Assembly (NCBI GenBank): GCA_040954595.2
Contig: CM082578.2
Location: 8,308,001 to 8,372,000, forward strand
Length of the DNA: 64,000 bases
Origin: Balanoglossus misakiensis
Lineage: Eukaryota; Hemichordata
Direction: 5' to 3'
In this document: piece by piece, positions 13,121 to 26,600 of the stretch
Layout: the number at the start of each line of letters is the position of its first letter
Numbering within the stretch: position 1 is the stretch's first letter
Notes under the pieces: generated by a model
Database searches by the model: none
Seen by the model: only the letters and a program-made list of their open reading frames with translations
What the model was told of the DNA's origin: nothing
Program-made: the position numbers and the translations under genes

Positions 13121-16100
13121 AAATACAGCCTACGCATTTGAATGGTACAACCCTGAATGGAGTCTAATGGTTATTAACTCTATGCTTGGGCCCCTTCAAT
13201 GCTGCTTGCAGCTTTAATTTTTCCAGTTTTTCATGAGTCATCAATGCACTGGGTCCCCCGGAGGGGTCTTTTGATAAAAGCAAACGTACCATAATATTTA
13301 AAAGTCGAGCTGACATATTTTTTAAGTAAATAATCCCAACAGCATTATAACAGCAGCTTCATAGTCCTTTTGCCAATTAATGAGCTTGTAGTCGGCCATT
13401 TTGTTCTTTTCATGTCCAGTTTAACTCGGTCATTCTAAAAACTGACTTTGTTTTGTCAAAATTTGGCACTACCACAGAGTGTAAACACTCTTTCTCAATC
13501 CCTGCTTTCCCCATCAGTGAATGCTGAAGTATAAAATATTTGTATTACATAAATGTGAAATTATAAGTAAATGACAATAATATTTTATCATGACAAGCAT
13601 TTTCTCACCCCACACATTGGTATGTGGGAAACAGTAGCAGTCAATGTTGTTCTCTCCCCCTTCGCTTTATAAATAAAGATTAAAGCGATTGTCATTAAAA
13701 GTACATTGATACATGTACCCTAAATTATGAGCCTTGACGTAAAGGAATGCATATCTACCGGTAGATTTGGATCAGTCACTGCGTGCGTGCGACTACTGCA
13801 TGCATCGAAGTCCCTCTGGAGGTCATAGTGTGAGATTATCGTAACCAGCGTTGCTTGCAATTCAAATCCATCATGTGACTCATTCCCTCGGCTTCTTTTG
13901 CGTCAATCTACATTCAGGACCGGCATTGCCAGTCGTTCAGTCCTCTTTTCCCGCATCACTCACATTTAGTGCTTCACGGAAATTTCTCTCTGTTTTATTT
14001 GGGATATATTCGCCGGGTGATGAACATCGTTCTCCCCTTGTCGATGTTTTCTCGCGGATTGATGAAGAGAAGGTAAGCCGTGAAATAGTTCCCTCCCCCT
14101 TTTTGTCGAGTGTGCGGCGCTCAGAAATGTGTGTCACGACTGTGTTTGATGGGTTCTCTCTTCAGTGAGAGTCGAGATTGTTTTACAGTCGCCACCGCAC
14201 AGATGCAGTTACAAATTGATGCAATTTGCAGGCAGTATAGCGGCAGTGAGTCGTTCCACAGCCATGCCTCAGAACTAGAATAACCATTTTAGTGAGTAGC
14301 TAATCATAAATGGAAAACCAAATGCATTTTCTATGAAAAAAGCTATCTGTTCCCGTTAGGTGTGACGCCGAAAACATGGAAATTAAAAAAAAGCAAAATA
14401 ATTAAGGTTCCTCAACCGATGGCTATGATGAGTTGACGCTGTACTGTAGTGAATAATTCACTCAGTGTCTGCAGTTTCTTTCCTGACAAAGTGAGGCAGT
14501 CAGCTGTTTTCCAAGCAAAAAAGAGTCAGTCTCGTTAGTCACCGTAACCAAGGAGGCCAGGAGGCATAATTATAGATTGTGAGTATCTAACTCAATGCAG
14601 AATTAAGTGACTTTTGTGGCTTATATGCTTAATTGCCTCTACCTGAAAAGTGTGTTCGTGTTCCACGTCAGGTTTTGTATTTGCACATCTCTGCTGAAAG
14701 AAAAACCATTCAACCATTTAAATTGTTATATGTTAGTGTCACCTACCACAACCCGTCTTGGCAATTACAGCTAATCTATAAATACTTTCCATTGCAATTT
14801 GCGAATTCAGTGGAAAAAAATAGAAGAAAATGCTTTTAAGGACTCCAGAAAAGGGCAGTTTCACAGAAATGTTATAAGTGTCAGTATGTCTGTCCTGGCA
14901 GTCAGACAACATTTCCACATCAATATCTTGCGCTTTACAATAGATTGGCATTTCTGACTGTTCGATATTGGAAACGCTTTGACCAGACCACACTGAAAAC
15001 AATCTAGAAAGATGGCGACGTACTACCAGTTACTTATCTGTAAATTGGTCTGGATTTAAATGCAAAGTCTGCTTGCTTTCTTGCTTGCTGACAGCGATGT
15101 GAAGTCGTTCGCAAGCCACTTTGTTTGTCAAGCACGTCAGCAAACCAAGGGTGAAAATTTTAAGCCATCGATGACCTAAATTAAAATTTTATGTTCTCAC
15201 GGCTAATACAGTGAATATAGTATTTAAAATATTTTATGGTGTAAATGGGAATGAGAGATTTGTGTTTGCTGTTTTTTCAGTAGAACATTTCAGAAAGTAT
15301 TTATTACCTGATGCGGTTGTGTTCCAAAGATGCACTGATCTAACTTATAATTATGTTTTAGTTGAATAAAACATGAGCAGGTAACCGCGGCTGATCAAGT
15401 TTCAAAAAGTAAAAGCAGATGGGTAACATGACTAGACACTGCGCTCTCTGATGATGGTCCGCATGTCCTGGGGCTGGATGATTAGTCACGCAATTCAAAC
15501 ATTTAACATTTTCTGCGTGGATACGATACATATCCGAAACACAATATGAGCTCCTTTGAGTGGATACACGCTGTGTATTTTGTGTGTGTTTGATAAACAT
15601 TGTAAGGAGAACTCAGTACCGTCCAAGGCAAAAGATCGAAACAACAAGTGTTCTGCTTTTGCAGATGACATTTGATCAGGCATTTCCCCTCATTAGAGCC
15701 CAGGTGGGGCGCCAGACACATGTCAAATTTGGAAGAAGAAGAAAAATGTGGGATGAGCTCTTGTCCGAGCATCCACCTTGATAAATTTGAAAGTCAGGCA
15801 ATTTGCTTGCCTGTCAGTGTCATTGCAGACTAGACGAACTGAAGCACACAGAAAAAATTAGACACCTTAATTTGGAACTGAAAGTGAGTGAACTATGCGC
15901 ACTCAAAATTTGAGATGACTCGAAAATAACAGAAACCAAACATAATGCCAGACACCATTATTTCCTTCTTCTGCCAGACACACCAAAATAGATCTACTGG
16001 GTGAAAATCAGGCTTTATAAGATATACATGTATAACTTCACTGTCAACGGGGATAGGGCCTGTACTGTAATTAATGTGTTATAAGCATCTTAAAAGTCTT

Positions 16101-18257
16101 AAGTCAACTTTTAAAGATATACCCGGTATATGATTTTTACGGGATTTGACAATATGGACTGTATGCTTAATGCTGCCCTACAAAATGTGGTTTGTCCAGC
16201 ACTTTAACATCCAGTTTGAAAGGTATACATTTTTCTGTCCTTGGACGGCAGTTTTCCTGTTATTAAGATTAACGACCTTAAGTTATCTTTGTGGCTGCGT
16301 GCCCACCTGAAGGTCTGTTGGGACCATGCGAATAAATAGTGAATAATCAATCGCAGACATTTCTGATGGTGGAAAGCATCAAGAGATAAGATTTTCTGCA
16401 CATCTGCTCTGTCTCCATTTACACGGTATGTGTTGAGTTGACACCGTTCTCATCAGTATTCAAGAAGAGTACTTATATTTGTCAACTTGAAGGAAGACGT
16501 GCGATGAGGTGGATTACCCTCTGTTAATACCAAAACGTAAACTTATCAAAGAGAATGCCGAGTAGCGTTTGCATGTACGTCATAGGCAATCTTGTTCCAG
16601 TGGTTAGAATTATACCTCTCGGCAGATCACCACCCATTTTTTTTTCTCAGATGAGCCACCACAGGGGGCAGTTAGGTTCATAAGCTGTTTGTAATATATA
16701 TCACCCAGGAAATATATTATTTCTGAGTCAATAACGGCGGGTGGCTTATAATTTGATATAAACTTGGTAATTGATGGGATTTGGAAATATTACCCAGTTG
16801 CACACTGGACATCTCTCTTTCCACTGTGACGAGTAAGTTGTTTTTACATTTCTTGTCACGCACATTGATTTTATCAATACCATCAAGCAGATTTGTTTAT
16901 TGAGTTTGATTGTGTATGTATTTTAGTTGTTTGTACATTGCCGTTATTTTTTTTTCATTTTAAGTGTATAGATGTGCCAATTGTCAAACAAATCTGGGAA
17001 ATGTTATGCCACTGCCCCAAAATTCCATCCAAATGTTAAATTTATATTAATATTTTTCATAAAAGTATTAGTGGATACGAAAAGATGGATAATGACTAGT
17101 TATATTAAATATACTATTGCGAATCTGAGTGAGTCTAGTATTTTGCAACTGGTACAGGGTTGAAGAAGAAGATATTCACAAGTGTCCTGGAGATGTGACT
17201 GTGAATAGTCATTAAATACAACCATCTTGTGCTTGGTACGTGCAGTGCGACAGAAGAGCATAGAAATTTCAAGATTTCTGTTTTGAATATCACTGGTTTC
17301 CTTCTCAGTGACATTAGAATACAATGTACGCAATTGTCATCCAACAACTTCATAGGAATATTAGTCAGTGAAATGCTGAGGTTTTATTTTCAATGGCAGC
17401 AGATTGTCATATTTTTTACTTTTTTACAGACTGAGATAATAACTTTTTCAAACAGAGCATGTTCAGTTCGTTAAGAACACTGTAGACATAAAAGTCTAGA
17501 ACCTAATTAAAATAATAGAGTGAGCAGTCTGAGATGAGATATTTGATACACAGAGAGACATTCAGTTTGGTCAGTGTATCTTTCTAGGTATTCCATCTGA
17601 TTCACCGGTCTACAATGATATCAATTGAAATTTGCCAATTTCAGTCCATATTTGCAGCTCTATGTATGCCAGTCAAGTAGATTAATTTTGTTTGATTAAT
17701 GACTAATATGGGTACAAATGTACATGTATGTGACTATCAGAACAATGATAAAATGGGAGTTGTCAAATCAAATCTTCAGTTTTTGTGGCATCATTACATT
17801 ACGCTCACAAGAGTCTCATTGAACATTGTAACGCTGATCATGTAACTGTACAGTTGGAACGCATTCTTGCGTTTCTCTTTTTACAATTTACAGCCAGCTT
17901 GAGTGAACAAATTTATTTGGTTCCAACACAAAATGAATATCATAAGAGACTTAATATACCATCATCTGACATGACAGGCATCTCAATTATTGGACAGAAT
18001 CTCTCAATCAACAGACAGACTTGCCAAATCCTGCACATCTGGCAGATTCCTCCACAGAATTCTATTTACACCGTTTTTCTTAATTTTGAAGCAAGCCATT
18101 AACCGTTTTCGCAAATCTTCCAGGTCTGGGTTGCGTTCCTTTGCCATGTGTTAATCTTGTGTCTGGCAGCTTCAAATTAAATTGTGTAATCTAATAAATA
18201 TCGAGCTGCGTGGGAGCTGCTCTTTAGGGTTAGTGGTTCGACTCACAGCTTTCTGAA

Positions 18258-18388
18258 AGCGCTACTTCTTCAATTAGAGTTTGCAGCGATAATCGTCGTT
18301 TTCCTTTCAAATCAAGTAAATACTGGCTTAATATACTTCTCCAATTAGAGTTTCAGAGATAATCGTTATTTTCGTCGAGCAATGTTTC
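18258..18388 (+). repeat. Degenerate direct duplication, about 78-bp period
   Basis: ACTTCTTCAATTAGAGTTTGC..GATAATCGTCGTTTTC (about 18264) is repeated as ACTTCTCCAATTAGAGTTTCAG..GATAATCGTTATTTTCG (about 18341). It has two copies and no coding role that I can see. Confidence 0.6.
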
Positions 18389-20425
18389 CTTTTGAAATAA
18401 CCAGAACAACTGTTTATTGTTGCTTAAGGCATGTCGCTTTTAGTTTAAAGTTCTCCATTAAGTTCAAAGTATTGAAATTTTTTTTCAGTTCATATTTAGG
18501 GTAATACAAGATCTTTTCGAATGTATATGAAGATGACCTGGGGGCAATTACATCTTGACAAAGGATTTGATATCAGACAAGCATAGTATGATCTGTAATT
18601 GACATTAAACGCCTGGGAGTTACCACAGGTGGTGGTTTGTAGATGAAATGAAGGGAATTCCTTCATTCATTTCAAGGGGATTGATTCTTGGTGAATTTTA
18701 TTAAAAACACGGTGGGCATCAAAACTCATAACTTTGTGACCTCTGACCTTGCTGTTCGTTTTAACTTGCTCTACTCAAGTTATTTCTGAAAACTCCTGTT
18801 TCACTGAGGAAATTGAACTGCGTTGTTTGGTAGCATTGCATGCACAGGCCCTCAGCTGCAATGTGATCGATCATGTTCTCCTAAGCACAGCTTCATAACA
18901 GAACAATAGAACCATAGTTGCCCCATTTTTTTCTTACCGTACCATCTGTGATGTAGTTATCACATCACTACCGGTAATATCAACAAGGGCTGGTAGTCAG
19001 TGAAAAAAACACCCAATTAATTTTCCGTCATTTTTTGCACCTGTTCTTTCAATCACCCATCTACTTTGAAAGTTATCTACGAAGTCCCTGTGTATCTTCA
19101 TGAGGAATGTGTTGTTGTTGGTGTTTTTCTCACATCATGCCATTGCCAGACTCTAATAGAAACACTAACGCCAGTTTTCAGTCCCCTGGTTTAAAATCCA
19201 TTCAAATCAAGTCATTGAATGCAAGGAGCCAGCAATTGATATGCGTTTGAATTTGTACCAAAGAAGGCATGAAGACGCTTGCAATCAGAAAGAAGTCTGT
19301 TCCTTATTCCCCAGAGCTTCCACCTAGTTAGCTTGCCCTCCTGAGAGAATGAGTCAGCCAGTGACTAAAGAACTGTCTACATATTCAGTCTTTGGACCTT
19401 GCAAAAAGATGTCTTGATTCTTTCATCGCAGAATATTAAAATGTTCCAAAATGGATTAACTGCGAAGACGCTGCTACAGTGCTCATTCTCGAAGTGCAAT
19501 GCTTTCAGCATGATTACTACTCACGCCCAATAATCACTGCGTTTTAACATCTTGATCCGGCGACTGATTTAGAATTCACATCACGCAGAGACTGAAATTC
19601 ATCTTGAGAAAAGGGTAGGCTTGTTGTACACACAAGGAGGCAACAATAATGTCTTTCCAACCCCCAACCCCCCATCTTGCTGTCTCAACCATCAGAAATA
19701 ATAACGGATCAATCTCTTGTTTTATCTTCACAGATTGACCAGCGCCGGACTTCTGCATTGACGCTTTACAGTGTGAAAGATTGACATATATTTAATCCGA
19801 TCCTGAGGAAATAACTTCACTTTGGAAAGGTATCGCAGTGTCAGTGTCAACCAATCTGCTTCAGTGGAGTGAATTTGATGGATACACGTTAATCCCGTTA
19901 AACAAATCTCTTCTTAATCATTTTATTTATCAAACCTATCAAATATATAAACTTTTTTTTGAACTGCAAAATTTTGCTATTTTGGATTTTCTGTTGTGTT
20001 TGTTAATACTGCCCTTTTGTTTGTTGCACCTGAGAAAAATTGTGTGAAAAACAAAATTCAAAATATCTCGCTGGAAGAAAAGTAAGTTTTGATGCTTGAA
20101 ATAAATAACCGCGCGTAGACTTTGGAGATCTTCCTTTTTGTATTCCGGTAGCTCTTTGCCGGTGGCGCGATATATGAGCCATCTGCCGACTTGGGACACT
20201 CGCACCATATGCGTAACTTTCCCGGATAGAGTGATCCAATTCCATGGATGATTCCGAAAATTTCACCTGAAGATATTTAGGAATCCGTCTCCAGATACCA
20301 AAAAAAAAAGAAAATCAGTAATTACGCTCACTTGATGTGAGTAGAATTTTAACAGCTTGTTTAGAGGCACTACATTTTTTTAAAGAAGACTTTTTCCCCC
20401 CTGCTGAGCGACTGTTGCTGCCGAA

Positions 20426-20661
20426 ATGAATTTTCTGAGGCGGCGATTCTCCGACCCCAACGCGGCGGCCAACGTTCCCAACGGTTACCTTCAGAGCATC
20501 GGTGTGGATGACAACAGAGAGCGTGTGTTACAGTCCGCTGGCGCCTCGCCGCAATCGATAAGAAGAGACTTGGGATTTTTGAGCTCTTTAACGGGCGGCC
20601 GCACAGAGCCGAAAGGGAAGACGAAGACCCTATTGGTTATTGATGACCCACACACAGATTG
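20426..20661 (+). CDS. Syn: Synapsin exon 1 (residues 1-78 and part of Trp79)
   Basis: It starts at ATG in the context CCGAAATGA and contains domain A with Ser9, a Ser-rich linker, and the start of the C domain ([13 protein letters not shown]). The donor is TTG|GTGAGTAC, with Trp79 split after two bases. Confidence 0.93.
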
Positions 20662-23600
20662 GTGAGTACAGAAAACGCCATTTTTAACCATTATCATTAA
20701 GTTTAATCATCATCGCTGTGGCATCCCCCGCATTCCCATCTGCCCACTACCGCTTTAGCGATCAGCGCTGTTGATTAGTGTCTTCGAGATACAACCGCTG
20801 ACATGAGCCTCTCTTGGTCGCAAGCCACTAATTACATTTTTGTAGGTTGCATCAATTTTAATCTCGCCCCGAAAGCAGAGAGTGCTGCGTAATTGAACTG
20901 ATGCTAACGTCGTTTCATCAGAGTCAGCCCGGTTTGACTTGCTGGCAATTACCCTTTGCAAGTTTTATTTCTTGCATAGAATCGATTTCTGCCCCGCAAC
21001 TCTTTCAAGCAGTCATTTCAGATTCCGTCTGGCCCAGGCATCATCAATATTGCGTTCGGAGGACGTCAGCCATGCAGCCCGCACGCATTGTGGTATTGCC
21101 TGAGTTTCGAATGCATGAAAGTGTATCAAAGAAACACATCCAATTTTGTGTCTGCAGGCAAGGTTGAGCAAGTTCCATCGTAGGATAAACTCTTGAAAAA
21201 TGGATCTGTGGTACAGTGTATAATAATGTTTAGACCTGTGTTTATGTATGCTGTCATCAGTAACATAGTAAATGGATTGTGAATAAAAACTATTTTACTA
21301 ATTTTTATGGATAGTAACACATGCAACCTGCCAAGTAAAAACAGTTCAGAAATGTATGTACTAACCAGGCGAACGGGGTCTTACACAAAATATTTTCCAA
21401 ATGTGAGGGCGCCCTCTCTAATAGGGTTTAAAATACCTGTACATTACGAGTGTATTAACTCGAGGTACATGTCTATAAAACCTCTATTCAATTAGGAAAT
21501 TTGATGCAAGTCTTGCTAGAGATATTACGATTATCAGATTATCCATAACCTGTCCCCACTTTCAAGTTTCAACCAGAGATATGCATCTTTAGGGTTGACA
21601 TCAAACAGTGTCTTGATGGGACTAACATTCTATGATTATAATAATCCACTTGAAAACAGCTAAACTCCCAAGCACGCATACATGTAGACTAAAAGGTGCC
21701 TCGCTAAGTTGTCAGTCCCGTAAATATACCGAGGACGTGCCCTCAAGTGACATCTCCAACCAGACCCTTGTCAATTTGAAAGGATTCACTTACTCAAGCT
21801 GTGCGATGCTTTAACTACTTAGAAAACTGGATTACTGCGGGGTAAATGCAGCGATAATAATCCTCCAGAGACCTGCTAAATTCCTTCGCTTTAGCTGTCT
21901 AATTGTAGATTCGTGTATCCCGGCTTGTATTTGTTCCAGGATGTCCTTCCAGAACCTCATCCGTGTATTAAACATGTTCAAGTTTGCAAATTACCTCCAG
22001 GCCGGAATGTCACCTTCCCCGGACTTGTCAATTAAGCTTTAACTTTCATTCATTTGATGTCATTTCCCCAAAAAGATGACATCTATACATTGAGGTCTGT
22101 GACATATGGCCTTAAACATCCTGAAACTACTCACTGAATAGAAAATGAAGTGCCGTTTTGAACTGACATGTGCGTTTCCGTCAAGTTCTTTGAGATACAG
22201 AAGTGCCTAATAATTCTATCTTTATTCAGGATGAGTGTGTCATGTACATGTATCAAACTGTGCCTCTTTAGGTGTCAGAAAGGGCCGTCAGCAGATGTCC
22301 TGTTCAATGAACGGCCATTGAGATATGTCACTCGGGTTATTGATGGTATTAATTGTTTGACCTTTTAAGTCGAAGATGGAGAGATCTGGACAGAGTGAAA
22401 ATGTACATGTACAAATGCAATCAGGAGAAAATCAAGTACTTGACTGACTTGTAAACTAATTCACAGATCAATATATCATTGGATTGGCAATGCCAGTGGC
22501 AGGTAAATGAAAATTTATCAGAATAGGTATACTGTAAAAGAATTAAAATCCTAGTGAAAATTCTTAATTTCTATTCCTTACACAAATAAAGTTGACAAGA
22601 AATGGTGAAAATAAAATCTTAGTATTATTCAACATTTTTGTGTTCAATGAAACTAAATTCCAGCGAAAATAAAATATTCCACAGCAAGGTATATGAGGAT
22701 TCCTCCTATAATGGAAGTATTCTCTAAAAATTACTCATGATTCATCATTGGATAGGAAAACCTGACCCTAATGCCTCTATCAGACTGCATCTCCCCAGCC
22801 TTTTATAATTACGTGTAACCTCACTATCAATCACATTTCCAGTATTAAAGCCAAAATCTAAATCAGTGCGTGCATTGTGATCAGAATGACTAATTTGACA
22901 TTATTTCCGCCAGGAAACTTCTGCCTTCAGAAAGTACACATTGATTGTTTAGCATGACCGCCCAGTGTAATGAATAAAATATTGACACTGTTAAAGGGAT
23001 TTAGCTATGAATAGATCAGAACGGTGATATAGTCACAAAGAAACCACAGCCTCAGGATGCAGATTCAAAAACGCATTTGTTTTCAAAGAACTTCCTGTCC
23101 CCCAGGCTTGTGAAAATTGAATAATGCACAGGTTAGATCAGCAGTAATGTGTTGCCATAGTTTCTGACTGGGCCTGGCATGACATTTTGTAAAGTACACA
23201 GCGAGACATCTACATATTACATTGTAATAAATTAAAATGTACTTTTCAAGTGAGAACCCTGCACGAACAGAAGTTTACTTAAACTTTTCTATAAAATGTT
23301 ATTTGATCAGAAAAAAAAATTCTGCTCGTTTGGGCTCTTGAAACTGAGTATATACCCTTCAGTGTATCAGGTATGACAGGGATGATTCTAGCGGTGAAGT
23401 AAAAAAGTGGAACATCTGAACAGGTGTTTGAATTGTATCTGCAAGTATTGTAAGTTTTGCATGATGAATGTTGTGGCTTTGCTAGAGGGCAACAGACGGA
23501 TGATACTGATATCATTTTGTGTTCAGTATTCAGTCAGTGTCATGATGGCAAATGAATGGATTATATACCGGAATATTAGCTGCCAAATTCAAGCCAGGTT

Positions 23601-26600
23601 TCATGTGTGTGAATGCATCATACATGTTTCAGATCAGGTTCTGTTTGAAGTTCTATAATGTTGGTTTGGGAATGATATTTATTTTGATTGAGCAAAACTA
23701 ATCCTAACCCTAATAACCCAAACCCTATTAAACCAGGCAGAATGATGGATGTTTTTAATTTTTAGAAAACAAATTTTTTGGTATCTGTCTCTCTTTCTAG
23801 AATTGGTATTCAAAAATGTGTCACCTTTTGTGTGCATGAGTTATGATTTACAATCTGAAACATTGCCTGAATTGACCTGGGGAAAATGAACTGTCACTTT
23901 TAGCATTATTTTCATGATTTACTTTCAGCCTTAGACTGGGCTATTAAAATAAGCTTTTATACTGATGGTAAAACACAAATGTATTACCAGATACGTAACA
24001 GATTTATCAATTTCAAGGTCATAATAATCACAGCACACAAGAAAAACAATGTGACTTTTTCAGCTCGGCCCATATAACCTGCACTGAGAAATTTGACTGA
24101 ATCACTCCAATTCAGGTAGAATCAGTTACCGACTCCCAAAGGACTGCAGAATGGCAGTTCAAAATCATGCGCCTTGCATAAAAATCTATCAAGAGACCAC
24201 CTTTACGTGGCAGTGTAGTGAGAAACTCGTTAAAACAAGCACAAGCCATGCATATTGCTCCACTCGGGTCGTGAACTCAAATTCAATGTCCTGAAGAGAT
24301 ATAATCCAAGAGGAACAGAGACTTGTCAAGCTTTGTGTTTCACTGTCTAAAGTCATAACACATCATTTAAAGATGGTGGATGAAGCTAATCCAGGATGTT
24401 TTGGATACAAGTAATCATGTATAAAGCAAAGCTAAGAACAAAAGCACATTTAACTGTTTTGATCTACATGTATCACTTTATCTTGAATTCCTGCTTCAAA
24501 ATGAGTATTATACTGGCAATAAATTAGCTAGTTGAAGTTTCTGTGAGAAATCTGAAATTATTGCCTAATATAAAGACTGCACTTTGATCATCTTGACCGT
24601 GTTAATTAATTCTCCATACCTTTTCCAAATAGGTTCTGCAAATAATTAATTGGTTATTTGGATTCCCTTTCAGGTCAAAATATTTCAGAGGCAAGAAAGT
24701 ACATGGAGAATACGACATCAAAGTTGAACAGGTGAGAGAGGTTTATTCAGTGTAAAATTAATTCAATTTGAAACCTCATTTTGCAAAAGCTTCAGTTTCT
24801 ATGCATAATTTGCCATGGTGACGAGTTGATCACTTTAATAGGTGCATGGTGTCCTTGAATGAATGAATTGACATTAATTAATTAATGATAATGATAATAG
24901 TATCAAGTGACTAATCACTGTTTTCATTGTTTACAGTGTGAATTTTCAGAGCTAAATCTAGCATCCTATTCTGAAGGAGGCACAATGGTGGACATGCAGC
25001 TCTACAGACAGGGAACAAAAATTGTCAGGTGAGAGAGTGACCTCCTGTGACCTTTGACGTTGACCCTTGAACTTGCAACGTACCCTTGTATTTTGCCAAA
25101 TCAGTTTCGCAGAGAAGGGTTGGTTGGCGAGTTAAAGTGCACATGGGCTGTCCTTACTTTCCTCAATAATTTTATTGACCTGGCACACAAAGTTGAAGTC
25201 CAGCAAAGTTTTCTTTATAGTCAAAAGATGAGAGGCAAAACTCAGGCCAGCATCATTGCTCCAGAGGTAAAATTTTGCATACTGTAAAAATCGATCATTT
25301 TCTTAAGCAAAACCCCTTTTTAGTGTAGTCGTTTTTGAGTAATTTTTTTTTTTAGTTCCCTTGTTGCCTCCACCGCACAGTTTTACATTTGGTTTACTGT
25401 TGTTAAATTTTTAGCAAATATCAAGGCGTAGGAACTAGAGTTATTCGGTGAGTTTTCATTTCGTAATGTGTGCACATTTTTTAGATTCATCTCTCATAGC
25501 CACATCACTCCAGGCACAATTATTATCATAAACTCAGTCATCTGAAAATCAGCTTGAAATTTCCTTTGCTTTTTTTTTCATCTCCATAATTTTTCCACTT
25601 TTATTCTCTTTAATTTCTGCCATTAAAGCTGCAATGCCTTGAAACTTTTTTTAGATTTCACTAGGGCATGGAAATTGTTGATTGAGTAAAAATCTTTGGT
25701 CTTTTCTGAAATCTTTTCCTTACTTTACTGCAGTGTGATTAATTCATGTTTTCTGGCCCTCAAAATGAATATGAATATACTAGCCTCAATTTTTATCGAT
25801 AGGAGGGTTACAGCTTTCTGCTTGAACACAGATTTCATTGCATGTTTATTTTAAGGCAACAAACCGCATCATATAAATAACAAATAAATCAACATCAGCA
25901 GGTTCATCTGTCTGTATTCATGTCGTTTTGCTCATTGAGTTAGAGGATCAATGGTTAGCATTGCAGAATTAGTCCTTGAGGCACTCAAAGATTTCTAATC
26001 TGTAGTCTAACCATTGCAGTTGATTTCTGCATCATGAAAGACAATTTTCACTAATGGTATATCAGATATCGTTAGTCAGTCGCGAGCTTGCAAACCACGA
26101 GCAGCTGAATTTTAAGAACTGACTTGATAGAGATTGAGGTTTAGGAATACCACTCCTGTAAATACAGTGTAACAATCTTGAGCAATTTCCCAATGGGGTT
26201 GGGGTGGAATGGGACATTTTTGTCAGCTTCGTGAATTTGCGTGTGACTCGAAAATCAGTCTTAAAACTCTTCCGCATATTTTGCTCAAGGCAACTGTATA
26301 TATATAGAGCTGTCAATTTTGGAGAAAACTGAAAGCAGTGATTCGTATTGTCAGCTTGCAACATTGATGTAGAATTTGTACCATAGACTTGGAGATGATG
26401 TTCCTCTCAGCACCACATCATATGCTCCATTGATCCGTGTACAGGGATGTTTGCATTGATTCAACACTGGAAGAAAAAAAGACGCACTGACTAAAGCATA
26501 CCATATGAACCCTCAACCCCCTCCCCCACCCACCCTGGCAAGTTTCTTTTGCAGACAACCAGACTGTCATTGAAAACAGTAGATTGAAGAGGTGGGGGGG

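Larger units (their letters stand above)
1..20425. other. Intergenic / upstream flank of synapsin, no supported gene
   Basis: This stretch has only short scattered open frames, with no recognisable domain and no run of joinable exons on either strand. It may contain untranslated first exons or the promoter of synapsin, but I cannot place them. For example, GAAGAGAAG followed by GTAAGC near 14070 is a good donor-like site with no supporting context. Repeats inside it (about 11.2-13.1 kb, 18.26-18.39 kb) are listed separately. The rest looks like ordinary AT-rich non-coding DNA. Confidence 0.6.

Noticed and set aside
18225-18255. GGTTCGACTC resembling a tRNA T-arm
   Set aside because: No complete cloverleaf is present on either strand.
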